Shown here: positions 11,801 through 22,085 of the stretch, piece after piece | How the letters are laid out: the number at the start of each line of letters is the position of its first letter | Position numbering within the stretch: position 1 is the first letter of the stretch | Source: Pomacea canaliculata | Lineage: Eukaryota; Mollusca; Gastropoda; Architaenioglossa; Ampullariidae | Assembly: GCF_003073045.1 (NCBI RefSeq) | Contig: NC_037598.1 | Coordinates: forward strand, 24,613,822-24,677,821 | Length of the DNA: 64,000 nucleotides | Reading direction: 5' to 3' | Made by a program: the position numbers and the translations under genes | The notes under the pieces: generated by a model | What the model saw: the letters and a program-made list of their open reading frames with translations, nothing else | What the model was told of the DNA's origin: nothing | The model's database searches: none

Positions 11801-14800
11801 AAATTATATAGATATGTAAAGTGGCACAAAAATTTTAAGTGCTATAAACAGAAAGGAACTACAAGTGGAACTGCATTTGAATTTCAGGTTAGAATTTCTA
11901 TAGGCAGGAGAACTCTGGAAATACTGATTTCAAAAACAATCCCAGTACATGGGAACTGTAAAGATGTCTATCAACTGTCATCTTAATTCATTTCTACACA
12001 AAAATTAACCAGCTGATTAAAGGACTAGACATTGCATAAACATATTGACTTTTACAGACAAATGAAATATTTTTTCTCAATGACTCATGAAAACACAGAG
12101 TCAAATATTTAAATCCTTACCCTGAACTGTTTGTAAAAGAAAGGGTGGTTCGTGAGTCCCTTCTTTCCCTTCAGACCATGGAAGTTGTAAGACCTGGCTA
12201 ATTTATTTGAAAATAGCAGAGACCGTTTGTCCCTGACGATATGCTTTAAAGTGAATCCCCCATGCATTGCCAAATAGCATTCCTGAAACAGACAATAATA
12301 AACATACATCATTTTTTAAAATAAAACTTGCTGTGGGCAGTATCATGATACGTGTTATGAGAACTAGTATTATAAGACCAAAATATGGATGAAACCATTA
12401 AGGAAGTTTCATATTTATCTTTGTACCAAGCTAAAGTGCTTACAGAAAATTTATTATCAGCTGTAATTCATGCCAGCATAACTATGCCTTTGTTACTTTT
12501 TAGTACTGCAGACATGTCATTTGTCTATACAATAAAATGCTATGAAAACATTTAAAGGGAATAGCAAAAATACACTTGACATCCTCCTTCTAACAAAATC
12601 AGAAGGTTCCCAGTCACTTAATCCCCAGACACTTAATCCCCGACGCTTCATCCTTAAAATGAAATTTTAACTATAAAAATTATGAAGCCGGCAAAAAATT
12701 TAATTGAAATTCAAATAATTATCTTCATATAAACATCACAATAAGTTTTACAATTAAAATAAATATTGAAAATAACATTATATAATATTCAAATTATACT
12801 ATTAACTTCAACATCATTTGAACATCTACAACATTAGTTAAACTATTTTAATTGTAAAAGCGTCGGGATTAAATGTCTGGGGATTAAGTGACTGGACACC
12901 AATCAGAATAAGCAAATTATAAAAGATATGTAAAGTGGCATAAAATTTTAAAGCGTTATAAACAGAAACAAGTGGAGCTGCATTTGAATTTCAGTTAGAA
13001 TTTCTATAGGCAGGAGAACTCTATCCATAAACTGTCATCATAATCCCTTTCTACACAGTATTAACCAGCTGATTAAAAGGACCAGACATTGCATAAACAT
13101 GTGTACATATTTAAAATTTGCAATGTAATTCAACCACACTGAAATATTTTTTTCTCAATGACTCATGAAAACACAAAGTCAAATATTTAAATCCTTACCC
13201 TGAACTGTTCTTAAAATAAAGGGGTGGTTCTTCAGTCCCTTCTTTCCCTTCAGGCCATTATAGTTGTAACACCGGGCTAATTCTGTTGAAAATAGCACAG
13301 ACAGTATACCCTGACTACGAGCTTTAAGCTAAAGCCTCCCCTCATCGCCAAATAGCATTCCTGGAAACAGACAAAAATAAACAAACATCCTTTTTTATAA
13401 TAAAACTTGCTGTGGTCAGTATCATGATACATGTTATGAGAACTAGTATTATAAGACCAAAATATGGATGAAACCATTAAGGAAGTTTCATATTTTTCTT
13501 CGTATTCTAAGACCAAAATATGGATGAAACCATTAAGGAAGTTTCATATTTTTCTTCGTAACCAAGCTAAAGTGGTTACAGAAAATTTATTATCAGCTGT
13601 AATTCATGCCGCCATAAAAATGCTTTTGTTACTTTTTAGTACTGCAGACATTATACAATATAATGCTATGAAAACCTTTAAAGGGAATAGCACACAGACA
13701 CTTGACTCCTAACAAATCAGAATAGAGTACATACCAAGCGTGCACGTTTTCCTGGATCTGTCTTTAAATCCAACTTGAGACATTCTACACCTCTGAAGAT
13801 TTTAAGGGAAACTGTAACCCTTGTGTCAGATGTCAGCTCCTTTTCTTGGGTTTGGCACTCCATCTGCGCAAGCCTATTTTTCACGTCTTTCACGTCAGTT
13901 TTCATCTCTTCCAGAAGAGACAGTATATGCTGTACAGCTTTCTGTAGTTTATCTTGTTTACTGGAACCAACAAATGCAATAGCAGAAACATGTAAAATAG
14001 TGATCCTTATTTATTTCAATTTTTTTCACTATGGCAAAAGAAGCCTGGGATTTTGCACTTCTAGTTATATTTCACAAAAACACTGTTCAAAAGTCTTGGC
14101 CGAGGGTAAGAACAAACAAAATGTTAAAATGATTATGAACAAAATGACTTCAAATTACCTTCCAAGGGGTTGGGGGTCCCTGTGCTGGCAGGATGAACAC
14201 CAGACAAGGGGCGCTGGAGGCGTGAAGGCAAAGGTGCTAATTAGATGTCACAAATCAAGACCAAAAGCACAGCATAAAATTTCCCTTTAATATAATCACG
14301 TACTTTAGTCCCTTTCACTCTTATAGGGCAAAATCACAACCAAAGTTACACTGTTTGTGCCGTAATGACATGTTATAGTGTTCAAACAGTTCATAAATTT
14401 TCTTCTGCACAAGAATTAATTATGAATATTAGGAATCAAAAATAAATTGCACTTACTTAATGACTTGTGCAGGAGAACTGGAAGCATAGAACATGAGGAA
14501 TCTGGCTTTTATAGCTCTAATTAATGAAGCTTGCATCTGGTTCAACAGATTGTGATGGCCAGTTTGCACATCCTGTGACCACTTTCATCTTTAAATGCCA
14601 GCAGCCAGCTATCTAGAATAACAGTAAAATAAATTATTGACCATCATACAGTCATTACCATTTGTTGTAGAGAAAATGCCATTAAAGTTAATTTGTCCGA
14701 ATCGATACTTTTAACGCTACTATACCAGTAAACAGAAGGAACTGTCGAAATTCTGTTGCTTTCGAATGGTAAAGTTCGTGACCTACACTTTCGTAATCGC

Positions 14801-17467
14801 AATTATTTGAGGAAATTCTGACAGCTCCGAATTCTCTGCATCGCTAACGGCTAAAGAATTATCAAATTGCAAGCTTTCAGAACTGTTGGGCTGATTTCTA
14901 CTTCTCTCTGGAAAAACTTGTGCATTTATTGCGTAAATGTGTACTCTAATCTTTCTTTTCTTAGCGTAATATTCTGCACTGAACTTGGAACTAAAATCTC
15001 AATAACTATGCTAATTTAGAGTATATAAATTATACATACTGTTATTGAAGACTCCAACACATGTATCAGTATTGGAATTGACGGCGGAAGAAGCTTAATT
15101 ATAATTCCTGTTGCGAAAAGTGTAGAACAAAACTTTGCAAATGGCGCGCAGTTCCGATCACCTAGTACACCATTGGCTAAAAGTCACGTGCCATTATTAG
15201 GGGTTATGGCCCTTGGTTGGTAAGAGTACTCTCGCCCGTCAATATAGGTAACCTATATCGGGCCGATATAAGCCGAGATTTCGATGCGCATAGGGGATTT
15301 GATGAAGAAATGAGAAGTAAATAGTGCCTAAAATGTCTATGATTTGAACATTGAGCTATTTTTCTTCTATTGTAAGGGGTGTTGAATGTCCTTAGTTTGG
15401 ACAGAGCAAGCATGAAACATGTCAGTTTTTAAAAAATTTTATCTGTGTTTTTATTTTATTCTTGTAGCATACTTCAGCTCTTGTAGTAAAGTCTTTTTTT
15501 GATGAGCAAATATCACATGTGTATTTGGTCGATGTAAGGACTGAGCCATTAGGTTAATTAACTTTAATTTATTCCAAACAAAGAAAATAAGACACTCTTT
15601 CTTATTTCATTTCTTCCTCTCCCTACATTTCAGGCTGTACAAAAAAGTATTTGATGAGAAATACCCTTCATCCTCTTCAACCTCTTCAGAACAGTTGATT
15701 GACAGCCTAGAGACAGCTTGCAGGACATTCAATGCAGAACTAAATGGGGAGTTCTGCAAGGTAAAAGAAACAGCATCAGGGAAGATAGCCATAGCTGTCT
15801 GCACTCCCCTCATGATGAGAGTGCACACACTGCACCGTGCAAGTGGTGAACTCGTTTTTATGGATGCCTCAGGGGGGGTGGACAGGTATGACTTCAGAGT
15901 TTTCCTGCTTCTCACTCACAGTGTTGCAGGTGGACTCCCTTTAGGCTGCCTTATTGTTTCTTCTGAAGCAACAGAAGTAATAACAGATGCCTTGTCACTG
16001 TATAAAGAACTTTTGCCCTCTGATGCTTTTTTTGGAAGGGGTAATAGAGGACCTCAGGTGTTCCTCACAGATGACAGTAGTGCTGAAAGGCAGAGCCTGC
16101 AAGCTGCATTCCCTGAAGCAACACTTCTTCTTTGTACGTTTCATGTACTTCAGGCCGCTTGGCGCTTCCTCTGGGAGGCCCGAAACAACATACAAAAAGA
16201 AAGCAGGCCTCATCTACTGAGCATCATCAAAAAAATGGTTTATGCTCAGAGTGATGATGAAATAGTTAATGTTTATGATAATGCCTGTAGAGATGATGTT
16301 GTTAGGAACAATCCCAAATTCAAACTGTATTTAGAAAAGCAGTTTGAACGAAAAAGTCTATGGGCAGTCACTTTTAGAAAAGACCTTCCTGTGCGTGGAA
16401 ATAACACAAACAACTACTGTGAAGCAGCTATGCATGTTTTGAAAGATAAAATCTTCTGCCGCACACGTGCCTATAACACTCAGCAGCTGCTTGATTTCTT
16501 ATTAACACGGCTTCCTGCCTACTATGAAAGGCGGCTGTTGAACCTTGCCAATGGTAGGAGAGATGCTACAGTTAGCAGACGTTATTTATATGGTACAGAA
16601 AATATTAAGAGGGAAATGGTTCAGTCTGTAGGAGATTTTATTTTTGAAGTTAAAAGTGAGAATGAACATGGTAAGTCATACCAAGTAGACATGAACACAG
16701 ACATGTGTTCTTGCCCAAATGGCATGACAGGTGCACCCTGCAAGCACCAGCATGCTGTCATAAAATTTTTTAATGTTTCTTCATGTAATATATTTCCTAT
16801 TAAGGATATCAAAGCAAGGAGACATTTCTTCCAGCTAGCAACTGGACATGATAATATTCAGGAGGAATGGTTCCAGCCTCTTGTTGATAATCGAGAAGAC
16901 ATCATTGAACCGCATACTTCCAGTACAAATTTGGAAACTGAAGACACAAAATTTGAGACTGACAACAACAACAGGATTGAAGAAATACCGACACATGACT
17001 CCGAGGACGAGTTTGACATCCATACCACTAACAGACAGAATGATGATATAATACAACAATTAAAAAAAACCATGGACAAACTTTTAAAAGAAATAGAAAA
17101 TAATGACGAACTTTTGCCAGCTGCTGACAGTTTTATTAAAAAATTTGAAAAGTTAAGAACCACAAGTGCACTGTCGACAGCACTTTTCAATTTTGGAGAA
17201 AACACTGGAGTCTCTTCAGTTGTTCGACGGGGTATTATTCCTGTTCAGCCATCAGCAATTGCCCGTCGAACAACATATGTTGGGGGCAGGCGGTGCTTGC
17301 AAAGTGGCAGAAAACCAATCAATGCAAAATTTTCTAATAATACAAAAAAGAGAAATTTATCAGAAAGCTGTCAGCTCCTGCCAAGAAAAAAACACAAAGC
17401 AGCACACAGTATTAGCCAGTGTGTTAAAAACAATGAAAGCTTAGGGAAATGCCATCATGCAAAGTGA
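8890..17467 (+). CDS. MULE transposase (zinc finger, DDE domain, SWIM finger)
   Basis: Four exons: 8890-8973 (ATG, MASTGVNDRGLPVMNDHA), 9846-10180, 10540-10813 and 15634-17467. Exon 2 ends with WLTKFQERSK, FRCQHNT and NCPALLTIVVRR; exon 3 has IEHTHNHSLYSADSLRHRDV. The C..C..HxH spacing resembles the FLYWCH/WRKY-GCM1 fingers found in MULEs. Exon 4 gives the DDE domain: VFMDASGGVDRYDF (first Asp), VFLTDDSSAERQSL (second Asp), LCTFHVLQAAWRFLW, then NNYCEAAMHVLKDKIF (probable catalytic Glu). The SWIM finger is CSCPNGMTGAPCKHQH (about 16702-16752). A low-complexity acidic and basic tail follows. It should bind the inverted ends and catalyse cut-and-paste transposition. Exon 1/2 and 3/4 phases match; the exon 2/3 joint is off by one base (possible indel in the CAAAAG run near 10545). 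Stop at 17465-17467. Confidence 0.88.
11290..11378. repeat. Long imperfect palindrome in the MULE intron
   Basis: A left arm of about 40 bp (11290-11329) is nearly the inverse complement of 11339-11378, with a short loop between them. The core arms are TTTGGCATATTCTGATTTA and TAAATCAGGATATGCCAAA. It could be a foldback element end or an RNA hairpin. It lies just downstream of the antisense gene, beside repeated CCATATAGG motifs at 11120-11260. Confidence 0.6.
11603..14560 (-). CDS. Antisense gene within the MULE: coiled coil plus BEN-like domain
   Basis: Exons reading leftward with GT-AG borders: about 14560-14457, 14236-14159, 13960-13735, 12282-12121 and 11688-11603 (stop TGA). The first has NLLNQMQASLIRAIKARF and SSSPAQVI. 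The third has a likely coiled coil (KAVQHILSLLEEMKTDVKDV, then VKNRLAQMECQ) and ends KTDPGKRARL. The fourth reads ECYLAMHGGFTLKHIVRDKR, then LLFSNKLARSYNFHGLKGKK and GLTNHPFF; the fifth KTCPQATEAELQTQISSWLA then GARD. This resembles BEN-type DNA-binding proteins, though the resemblance is tentative. The joint of the last two exons is off by one base. The start exon is uncertain. It may be MULE cargo, an accessory gene of the element, or a nested element. A decayed duplicate of the fourth exon lies at 13199-13360. Confidence 0.6.
12605..12900. mobile_element. hAT-type MITE with 8-bp target duplication
   Basis: Ends are inverted repeats of about 40 bp: CCAGTCACTTAATCCCCAGA at the left and TCTGGGGATTAAGTGACTGG at the right. 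The 8-bp duplication AATCAGAA lies at 12597-12604 and 12901-12908. The paralogous site in segment B (about 13715-13722) has a single AATCAGAA and no insert, so the empty site is visible in the same window. The interior is AT-rich with no coding capacity. An 8-bp duplication is typical of hAT elements. Confidence 0.88.
13199..13360 (-). pseudogene. Decayed duplicate of the BEN-like exon
   Basis: Paralogue of 12121-12282. It begins ECYLAMRGGFSLKLVVR, then loses frame within the segment matching DKRSLLFSNKL and meets a stop at QQN. Both splice sites are kept. The gene probably uses only the 12121-12282 copy, unless the frame loss is an assembly error. Confidence 0.65.
13445..13560. repeat. 57-bp direct duplication
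   Basis: The stretch containing AAGACCAAAATATGGATGAA and ending TTTTTCTTCGTA occurs twice in a row within segment B. Segment A has it once (about 12370-12425). Confidence 0.75.
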
Positions 17468-19710
17468 TCAACTTTAGGAATAATTTACAGAGTGAAAAAT
17501 GATAGGCTTTTATAAATATAAATTCTATGTTTCAATAATATAACCATAAAACTCGTCCAATTTATTCAACAGTATCGGGTTGTGAAAGCTGGTTTTAGAA
17601 GTAGACCTTTTCTTACAGGATATATTTTTTCTTCTTGTGTCTATAAGGGGGATTCCTGTTGCTGTTTTTTTCTATTTATTAAAAAACTTGCCGTTAACAT
17701 GATAATCAATGGAGAATGTAGTCATGTTCATGGACACGTGTGTGGCAAACGATTTTATCTGTGCTGCTTTATTAAATTATTCATTTTCCTTGATGTGATA
17801 CTTCATATTTCTGAATCTAGAACTTATGAAAGTAAAATTTATTGTAACACTGTTGTAACTACAGAATTAGAGAAAAAGAAAGATACATGTGGAATGATTT
17901 TGACTGTTGTAAAATGTACATCATGTAAAATGGATGTTTATGTAAAAAAAAATGCCATCTAAATAATGTTGGGTATGAACACCTCTCAATACTTCTATGG
18001 GAGTTTTCGAAAAAGAACATGAATTAAATTATTTTGTGAACTCTGCTGAAATAATCCAATCTCCTACAAGTTTAAATATCTGGTAGCACTAAGAAAGATT
18101 TTAACAAAACTTATAAGAATAATCTAATTGCCAACATCATAGCAAATTCGGTGAAAAAGAATTCAGATCAAAGTTGTTATTGTGTACATAGTGAACATTT
18201 AATTACTTTCTCTTCGTTTACTCTCTGTGTTTTATAGTTCTTCAAATATACAGTGCATTCATCACATATTTCATTATTGTGTATAATACAGTTTGTTCTA
18301 CATGCCCTCTGAGGGTTCTGAATAAACTTTTTTGGACTGTGAGCTTTGAGTATACATGTTTCAGTATGGTTTTACAAATGTCTGACAGAATGAAAGCCAA
18401 GGTGGACCAAAAACTGTTTTATGTTATTGTTGACAAATGATAAATCTTTATTTACTAGGGTAACAGAATGAGCAAAAGTTGAGGGTTTTTTATATACATC
18501 TAGCCCTGTATGAATATATGAGAAACATATTATACATTTTATATTTAAATGGTTTTTTTCCCACTTTTTAGAAAGGAAGCGACTGAAGTTGTTGCTTAGC
18601 GCAGCTTTCGCCCTCTGTCTTTCAGTTGAGTTTCAGTTAGTGCATTGCTATGCTAAAATTGTCACCTCACTACAACATCAGCCCTTTAGTTTTCCTATGT
18701 TTTAAACGTGAACTTTACCTATACCCCTCGATTGCTGAATACTAGCTCCATCGTTTGAAATTACAGATCACTTCGCAAAGGCGTGTCTAACAATCTCGCA
18801 GTGGCTGGGAGTAGTTTGAATTGAGAAAAGAAACACACATATAAAAATAAAAATATGTTCTTTCAAAAGCAATAATTATTATTACTGTGTTGATGCAATT
18901 TTAAACATCTGTAAGTGTAAAATATGTACATTTCACTATCAAAGTATCATAGTAGAGATTAGGTGTCTATCAATAAGACTAGACAATTAAGACTATACAC
19001 AGCTAGATTACATGACTTCTCTCGGCAATCAATAGGTTTTAATGAAAGCCTTGACAGAAAATTGATCATATTAGAGAATGAAAACTGAAAAGAGAACCTC
19101 CCTAAGTTTCTGCATTTTTAGCATAGCATAGCATAATCGCATTCGATTGTAGAGGACAGAAAAAACCCCACGGCCTGTAAAGAGTGATCGAAGGGAAGCA
19201 AAAACAAAATACATAAAATGACTAGTTCCACCTAAATTTTAACATTGTTGATCATGTCAAACAAATGGTCGCTTGCAAACACTAGATTATATGGTTTCCA
19301 TTGTCAATAAATAAGTTTTAATGAAAAGCTTGATAGAAAAGTGATCATATTAGAGAACGAAAAACATTCCAAAGCAAAATAAAAACGATCGCCACCCCAA
19401 GTTTCGAACACACCTACTTTCAAATAACAGGCCTCACACCTCACCACTCGACTACAGAGGCGAAGCTTACGAAGCATTGCAATCTAACGTACTTGTAGAA
19501 ACATCGTCTCGCTTGTGTTGGATGTGCCCTCAGTGATTTTACTTTGACCTGTCATCAGTTTAAGGCCTTGAGCTATTTTGCCTGTCATAATTCACTTTAT
19601 GCCACCCTTCACAGTATTTAAAAGTTGTAGAATAAGTCCCCCAGAACAAGTTTCATAGCTGTCAAAGAGTGAAGCGGAGGTTGGCTTAGAAGGGAAGTGT
19701 GCTAGGTCGC
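17468..19710 (+). other. MULE 3' UTR and right subterminal region
   Basis: No coding region is seen. AATAAA at about 18322 is a candidate polyadenylation signal for the transposase gene. Near 19130-19450 there are repeat-like motifs. The last 170 bp (19540-19710) recur in diverged form at 36925-37110. Confidence 0.55.
19380..19475 (-). repeat. tRNA-like SINE head or tRNA fossil
   Basis: On minus, TAGTCGAGTGGTGAGG resembles a polymerase III A box and GTGTTCGAAACTTGGGG a B box, about 45 bp apart. Candidate acceptor arms pair only imperfectly, so a working tRNA is unlikely. It lies inside the MULE subterminal region. Confidence 0.35.
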
Positions 19711-19788
19711 TGACGTCACGCTTCCGAAGGCTTCCGAAGTTCCGAAGGCTTCCGAAGTTTCTTCACTGTTCAAGAAAAAAAGATACGC
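19711..19788 (-). repeat. Right terminal inverted repeat of the MULE
   Basis: Inverse complement of 8744-8821 with one mismatch. It is followed at 19789-19797 by the second copy of the target duplication GCCCCGGAG. Confidence 0.92.
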
Positions 19789-19797
19789 GCCCCGGAG

Positions 19798-19866
19798 CCT
19801 TATTTAGTTTGAGATGATTTATGGCTTTCATCACTTCTTCTGTGGTTATTGAATGATCTAGGTCAG
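19798..19866 (-). mobile_element. LINE fragment upstream of the MULE insertion
   Basis: Minus strand reads DHSITTEEVMKAINHL then KLNKAPG, the linker just before the reverse transcriptase domain. It joins in sense to PDGILAEMLK at 8743 once the MULE is removed. Its upstream side is cut at about 19866 by a hAT-like fragment. Confidence 0.8.
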
Positions 19867-19867
19867 G

Positions 19868-20175
19868 GATGGCGAACCTTTTTCAGTCCGAGTGCCAATT
19901 ATTTCAATTTCAAAGCAATAAAAATTGCTGCGTGCTAAGTCGGTCTACTTAATGACGCCGCTATAGAAACGAAGTGCTACAGGCAGTAACCAGTAAGTTT
20001 GCTGCGCGGAAAAAATAAAGCTGCTTAGTATAAAATTATAAATTATAAAATAATACTTATTTATTCAAAGTTATTATCAACGTTTTCTGAAAAAATTGAA
20101 GGCTATTACTTAGGATAATTTGAAATTTTAAAAAAATCCATCAGCGTCATCGCGTGCCGCACAAAATCGTTTCGC
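19868..20175 (+). mobile_element. hAT-like non-autonomous element, right end lost
   Basis: CAGGGATGGCGAACCTTTTT followed by CCGAGTGCCA is a familiar hAT-type MITE left end, and CGTGCCGCAC then GCGTGGCACC resembles the subterminal right part. The matching outer right end and target duplication were not found. It separates the LINE linker from the ORF1 element that follows. Confidence 0.5.
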
Positions 20176-21990
20176 GTGGCACCTTGGGCCAGAGTGATCT
20201 CCCTTCATTTAACTGCCTGTCAGCTCTTCGGCACAATTCGTCTTTGCCCGTTTATCTGCTTCAGATTTTGTGTACCAATGGTCAGTGACTCTGTGATATC
20301 ATTATCTATCTGTCTGGATTGGTTGCTGTGTCTTCGCGACTTCTATCAATTATCTGGAGAATTTTATTTCAACTATAACGTCCGCGCCATCTTGCCATAT
20401 TTTAGATCTGTGCATCATCTGGATTACCGGTGCCCACAAACAATTGTAACTTTTTGCTAAGCATTGCGTTTTTCCATTTTCTGATTTGTGGACCTGTGTT
20501 TTATCGTTGAAATTTCTGCAAACTAGATCTTCGATCTCTACGTTTCACTGATGTCGCCGATGATCAATGCCTGTATTCAGTTGACAATATTTTTCTCACA
20601 AAAATGCCTTCGTGTGGAACCTTTTTTAGAGAGATTTGTGGACTGTTCCATGCGGTTGTAATTGCTTTTATGGGGAGACGCGCTGCGGTGAAGGCAACCA
20701 TGTGTGTGAACACGCTTCAAGTGAGTTCGTGCAGCATGTCTCTTCTCCTGACTGAAGTCATCGCTACTCTCTTATGGAGTTCTGGAGACACAGAAAGGAA
20801 TCCAGGACCAAACGACAGTACCGATTTTCGGGAGGAACCTGACAATGCTCCAATAACAGCGACAACACTACAAAGTCATATTGACAGCCTCGAACAAATA
20901 ATCCTCGACCAAAGAAACTTCACACAATCATTACTGATAACCATAGGTCGGTGTGCGATCAACTTACACAACTTGATACTTCTGTCAAGCATATTCGCAC
21001 AACAGTGGACAAAAACACAACGGACATTAATTCTCATTTGCAAAAAGAACAGCAAGACATGCAACTACGCCTGTCACAGTTAGCGAACGAACTGGAGAGT
21101 TTAGAGTCACTCGAGACGCAACAACCTTATGATATTCGGTTTGCCGGATGGAAACGAGAACTATCACAGCTGTGAGATACAAGTGCTGCGTTTTCTGAAT
21201 GATTATGCTGATTACAAAACATGGAACGATGTTGATGCTGAAAGGGCCCATCGTATTGGAAAGTTCGAGGCCTCTAAATCGAGACCTATTATTATAAAAT
21301 TCTGCAGATGGTTTGATAAGATGAGGCTGTTACGAGATCATGTGATTAGAGGTGCAATGCGCAAGGATGGATTTCGTTTGGCAGTTGACCTCACCAGGCA
21401 GCAGAGGTTACAACTTCGCCATCTTAAGCAAGAAGGCAAGTCCGGCTACTTCCGGAACGGTAAGCTACACATTATTGATAACGCGCGAGTCAACAGTCAC
21501 TCAAGCCGTGCTGACTCTGTTAAAGACAGCCTTCCGCGGCAGCTCCATCGCCATGACGACAACAACTATAACGAGCGGCAGGTTTATGACAGACGCAAAA
21601 ATGCCGATGATTGTGAAGATAGTCAATCCTTCTTCCCCTCTTCTTCCTGCATTTCTCAGCCTTCACTGTCAGTCAGCCCACCACCTGTTCCTAGTCCCAC
21701 TACCCTAGTGTGTTGCACTTTGAGCAATCCCACCAGTGCAACCACTATAAATAACGCACGTGTAATTGTCCCCCTTGGAACTGGGGTCATTGCCCCCAAC
21801 ATCAACGACAAGTGCAGGGATGTAGCTGCCCCTTCAATAGCAACAGCTGGGAAATATCAGGCGAAAACACGTCGCGGTAACGAGACCACATCGGGACAGG
21901 CCCGGTTGTCCAACATATTGACCAAAAACGGGACATCCTACAGTCGTGTGACGCGAAGTACTGCTTTAAGCAAGAACAGTGCCTGACGGG
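20176..21990 (+). mobile_element. 5' part of a LINE: 5' UTR and ORF1
   Basis: About 430 bp of untranslated leader, then an ORF1 coding region to 21986. No endonuclease or reverse transcriptase follows in this orientation. Losing the 3' half is unusual for a LINE, since new copies are normally truncated at the 5' end; a later deletion or rearrangement at about 22000 is likely. Confidence 0.7.
20604..21986 (+). CDS. LINE ORF1 protein with 2A-like motif (frame-broken)
   Basis: Starts MPSCGTFFREICGLF at 20604. Near residue 64 it has LLWSSGDTERNPGP, which matches the D-x-E-x-N-P-G-P core of 2A ribosome-skipping peptides; such motifs near the N-terminus are known from some animal non-LTR ORF1 proteins. 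The middle (20951-21175) reads as coiled coil (SHLQKEQQDMQLRLSQLANE). The C-terminal part (21129-21986) has DVDAERAHRIGKFEASKSRP and IIIKFCRWFDKMRLLRDHV, like the RRM-type and C-terminal domains of L1/CR1 ORF1, then a long Ser/Pro/Thr-rich tail. At least two frame changes separate the three parts, so it does not make one protein as read. Confidence 0.72.
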
Positions 21991-21999
21991 AAGCCCCAG

Positions 22000-22085
22000 C
22001 CCAGAAAAAACGTGGTCCCGTTTCCTGGCAGCAGAGTTCTGAACTTTCTGGAGTTTGTGAAGAAGGTACCAGTCTCTTTTCACAG
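22000..22085 (-). mobile_element. Small LINE ORF2 fragment
   Basis: On minus, LLHKLQKVQNSAARKRDHV matches the conserved thumb motif (LQRVQNSAAR) of L2/CR1/jockey reverse transcriptases. About 90 bp, opposite in orientation to the adjacent ORF1. Confidence 0.6.

Larger units (their letters stand above)
11797..13725. repeat. Tandem duplication of about 0.8 kb carrying the BEN-like exon
   Basis: Segment A (about 11797-12604) and segment B (about 12909-13725) match along their length, for example both contain ATAAACAGAAA, TTTCTATAGGCAGGAGAACT and AAAATATGGATGAAACCATT. They are separated only by a 296-bp MITE. Each holds one version of the BEN-like exon with its splice sites. Copy B also has a short internal duplication. 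Confidence 0.8.
8744..19788 (+). mobile_element. Full-length Mutator-like DNA transposon (MULE), 11,045 bp
   Basis: Bounded by 78-bp inverted repeats that differ at one position and by an exact 9-bp target duplication. It sits inside the minus-strand LINE reverse transcriptase gene, between the codons for NKAPG and PDG. It carries a plus-strand transposase gene (8890-17467) with FLYWCH/WRKY-like zinc finger, DDE domain and SWIM finger. The 4.8-kb last intron contains an antisense multi-exon gene (11603-14560), a tandem exon duplication and a hAT-type MITE. Near-identical ends and an almost open transposase suggest a young insertion. The superfamily call rests on three independent signs: 9-bp duplication, MULE-type DDE and SWIM finger. 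Confidence 0.9.

Noticed and set aside
15204-15413. Minus-strand open frame as a first exon of the antisense MULE gene
   Set aside because: No splice donor in a fitting phase and no similarity to the downstream exons; left as unassigned intron sequence.
17582-17962. 126-codon open frame after the transposase
   Set aside because: Low-complexity, AT-rich composition, no domain, and it lies in the transposase 3' UTR. Chance open frame.
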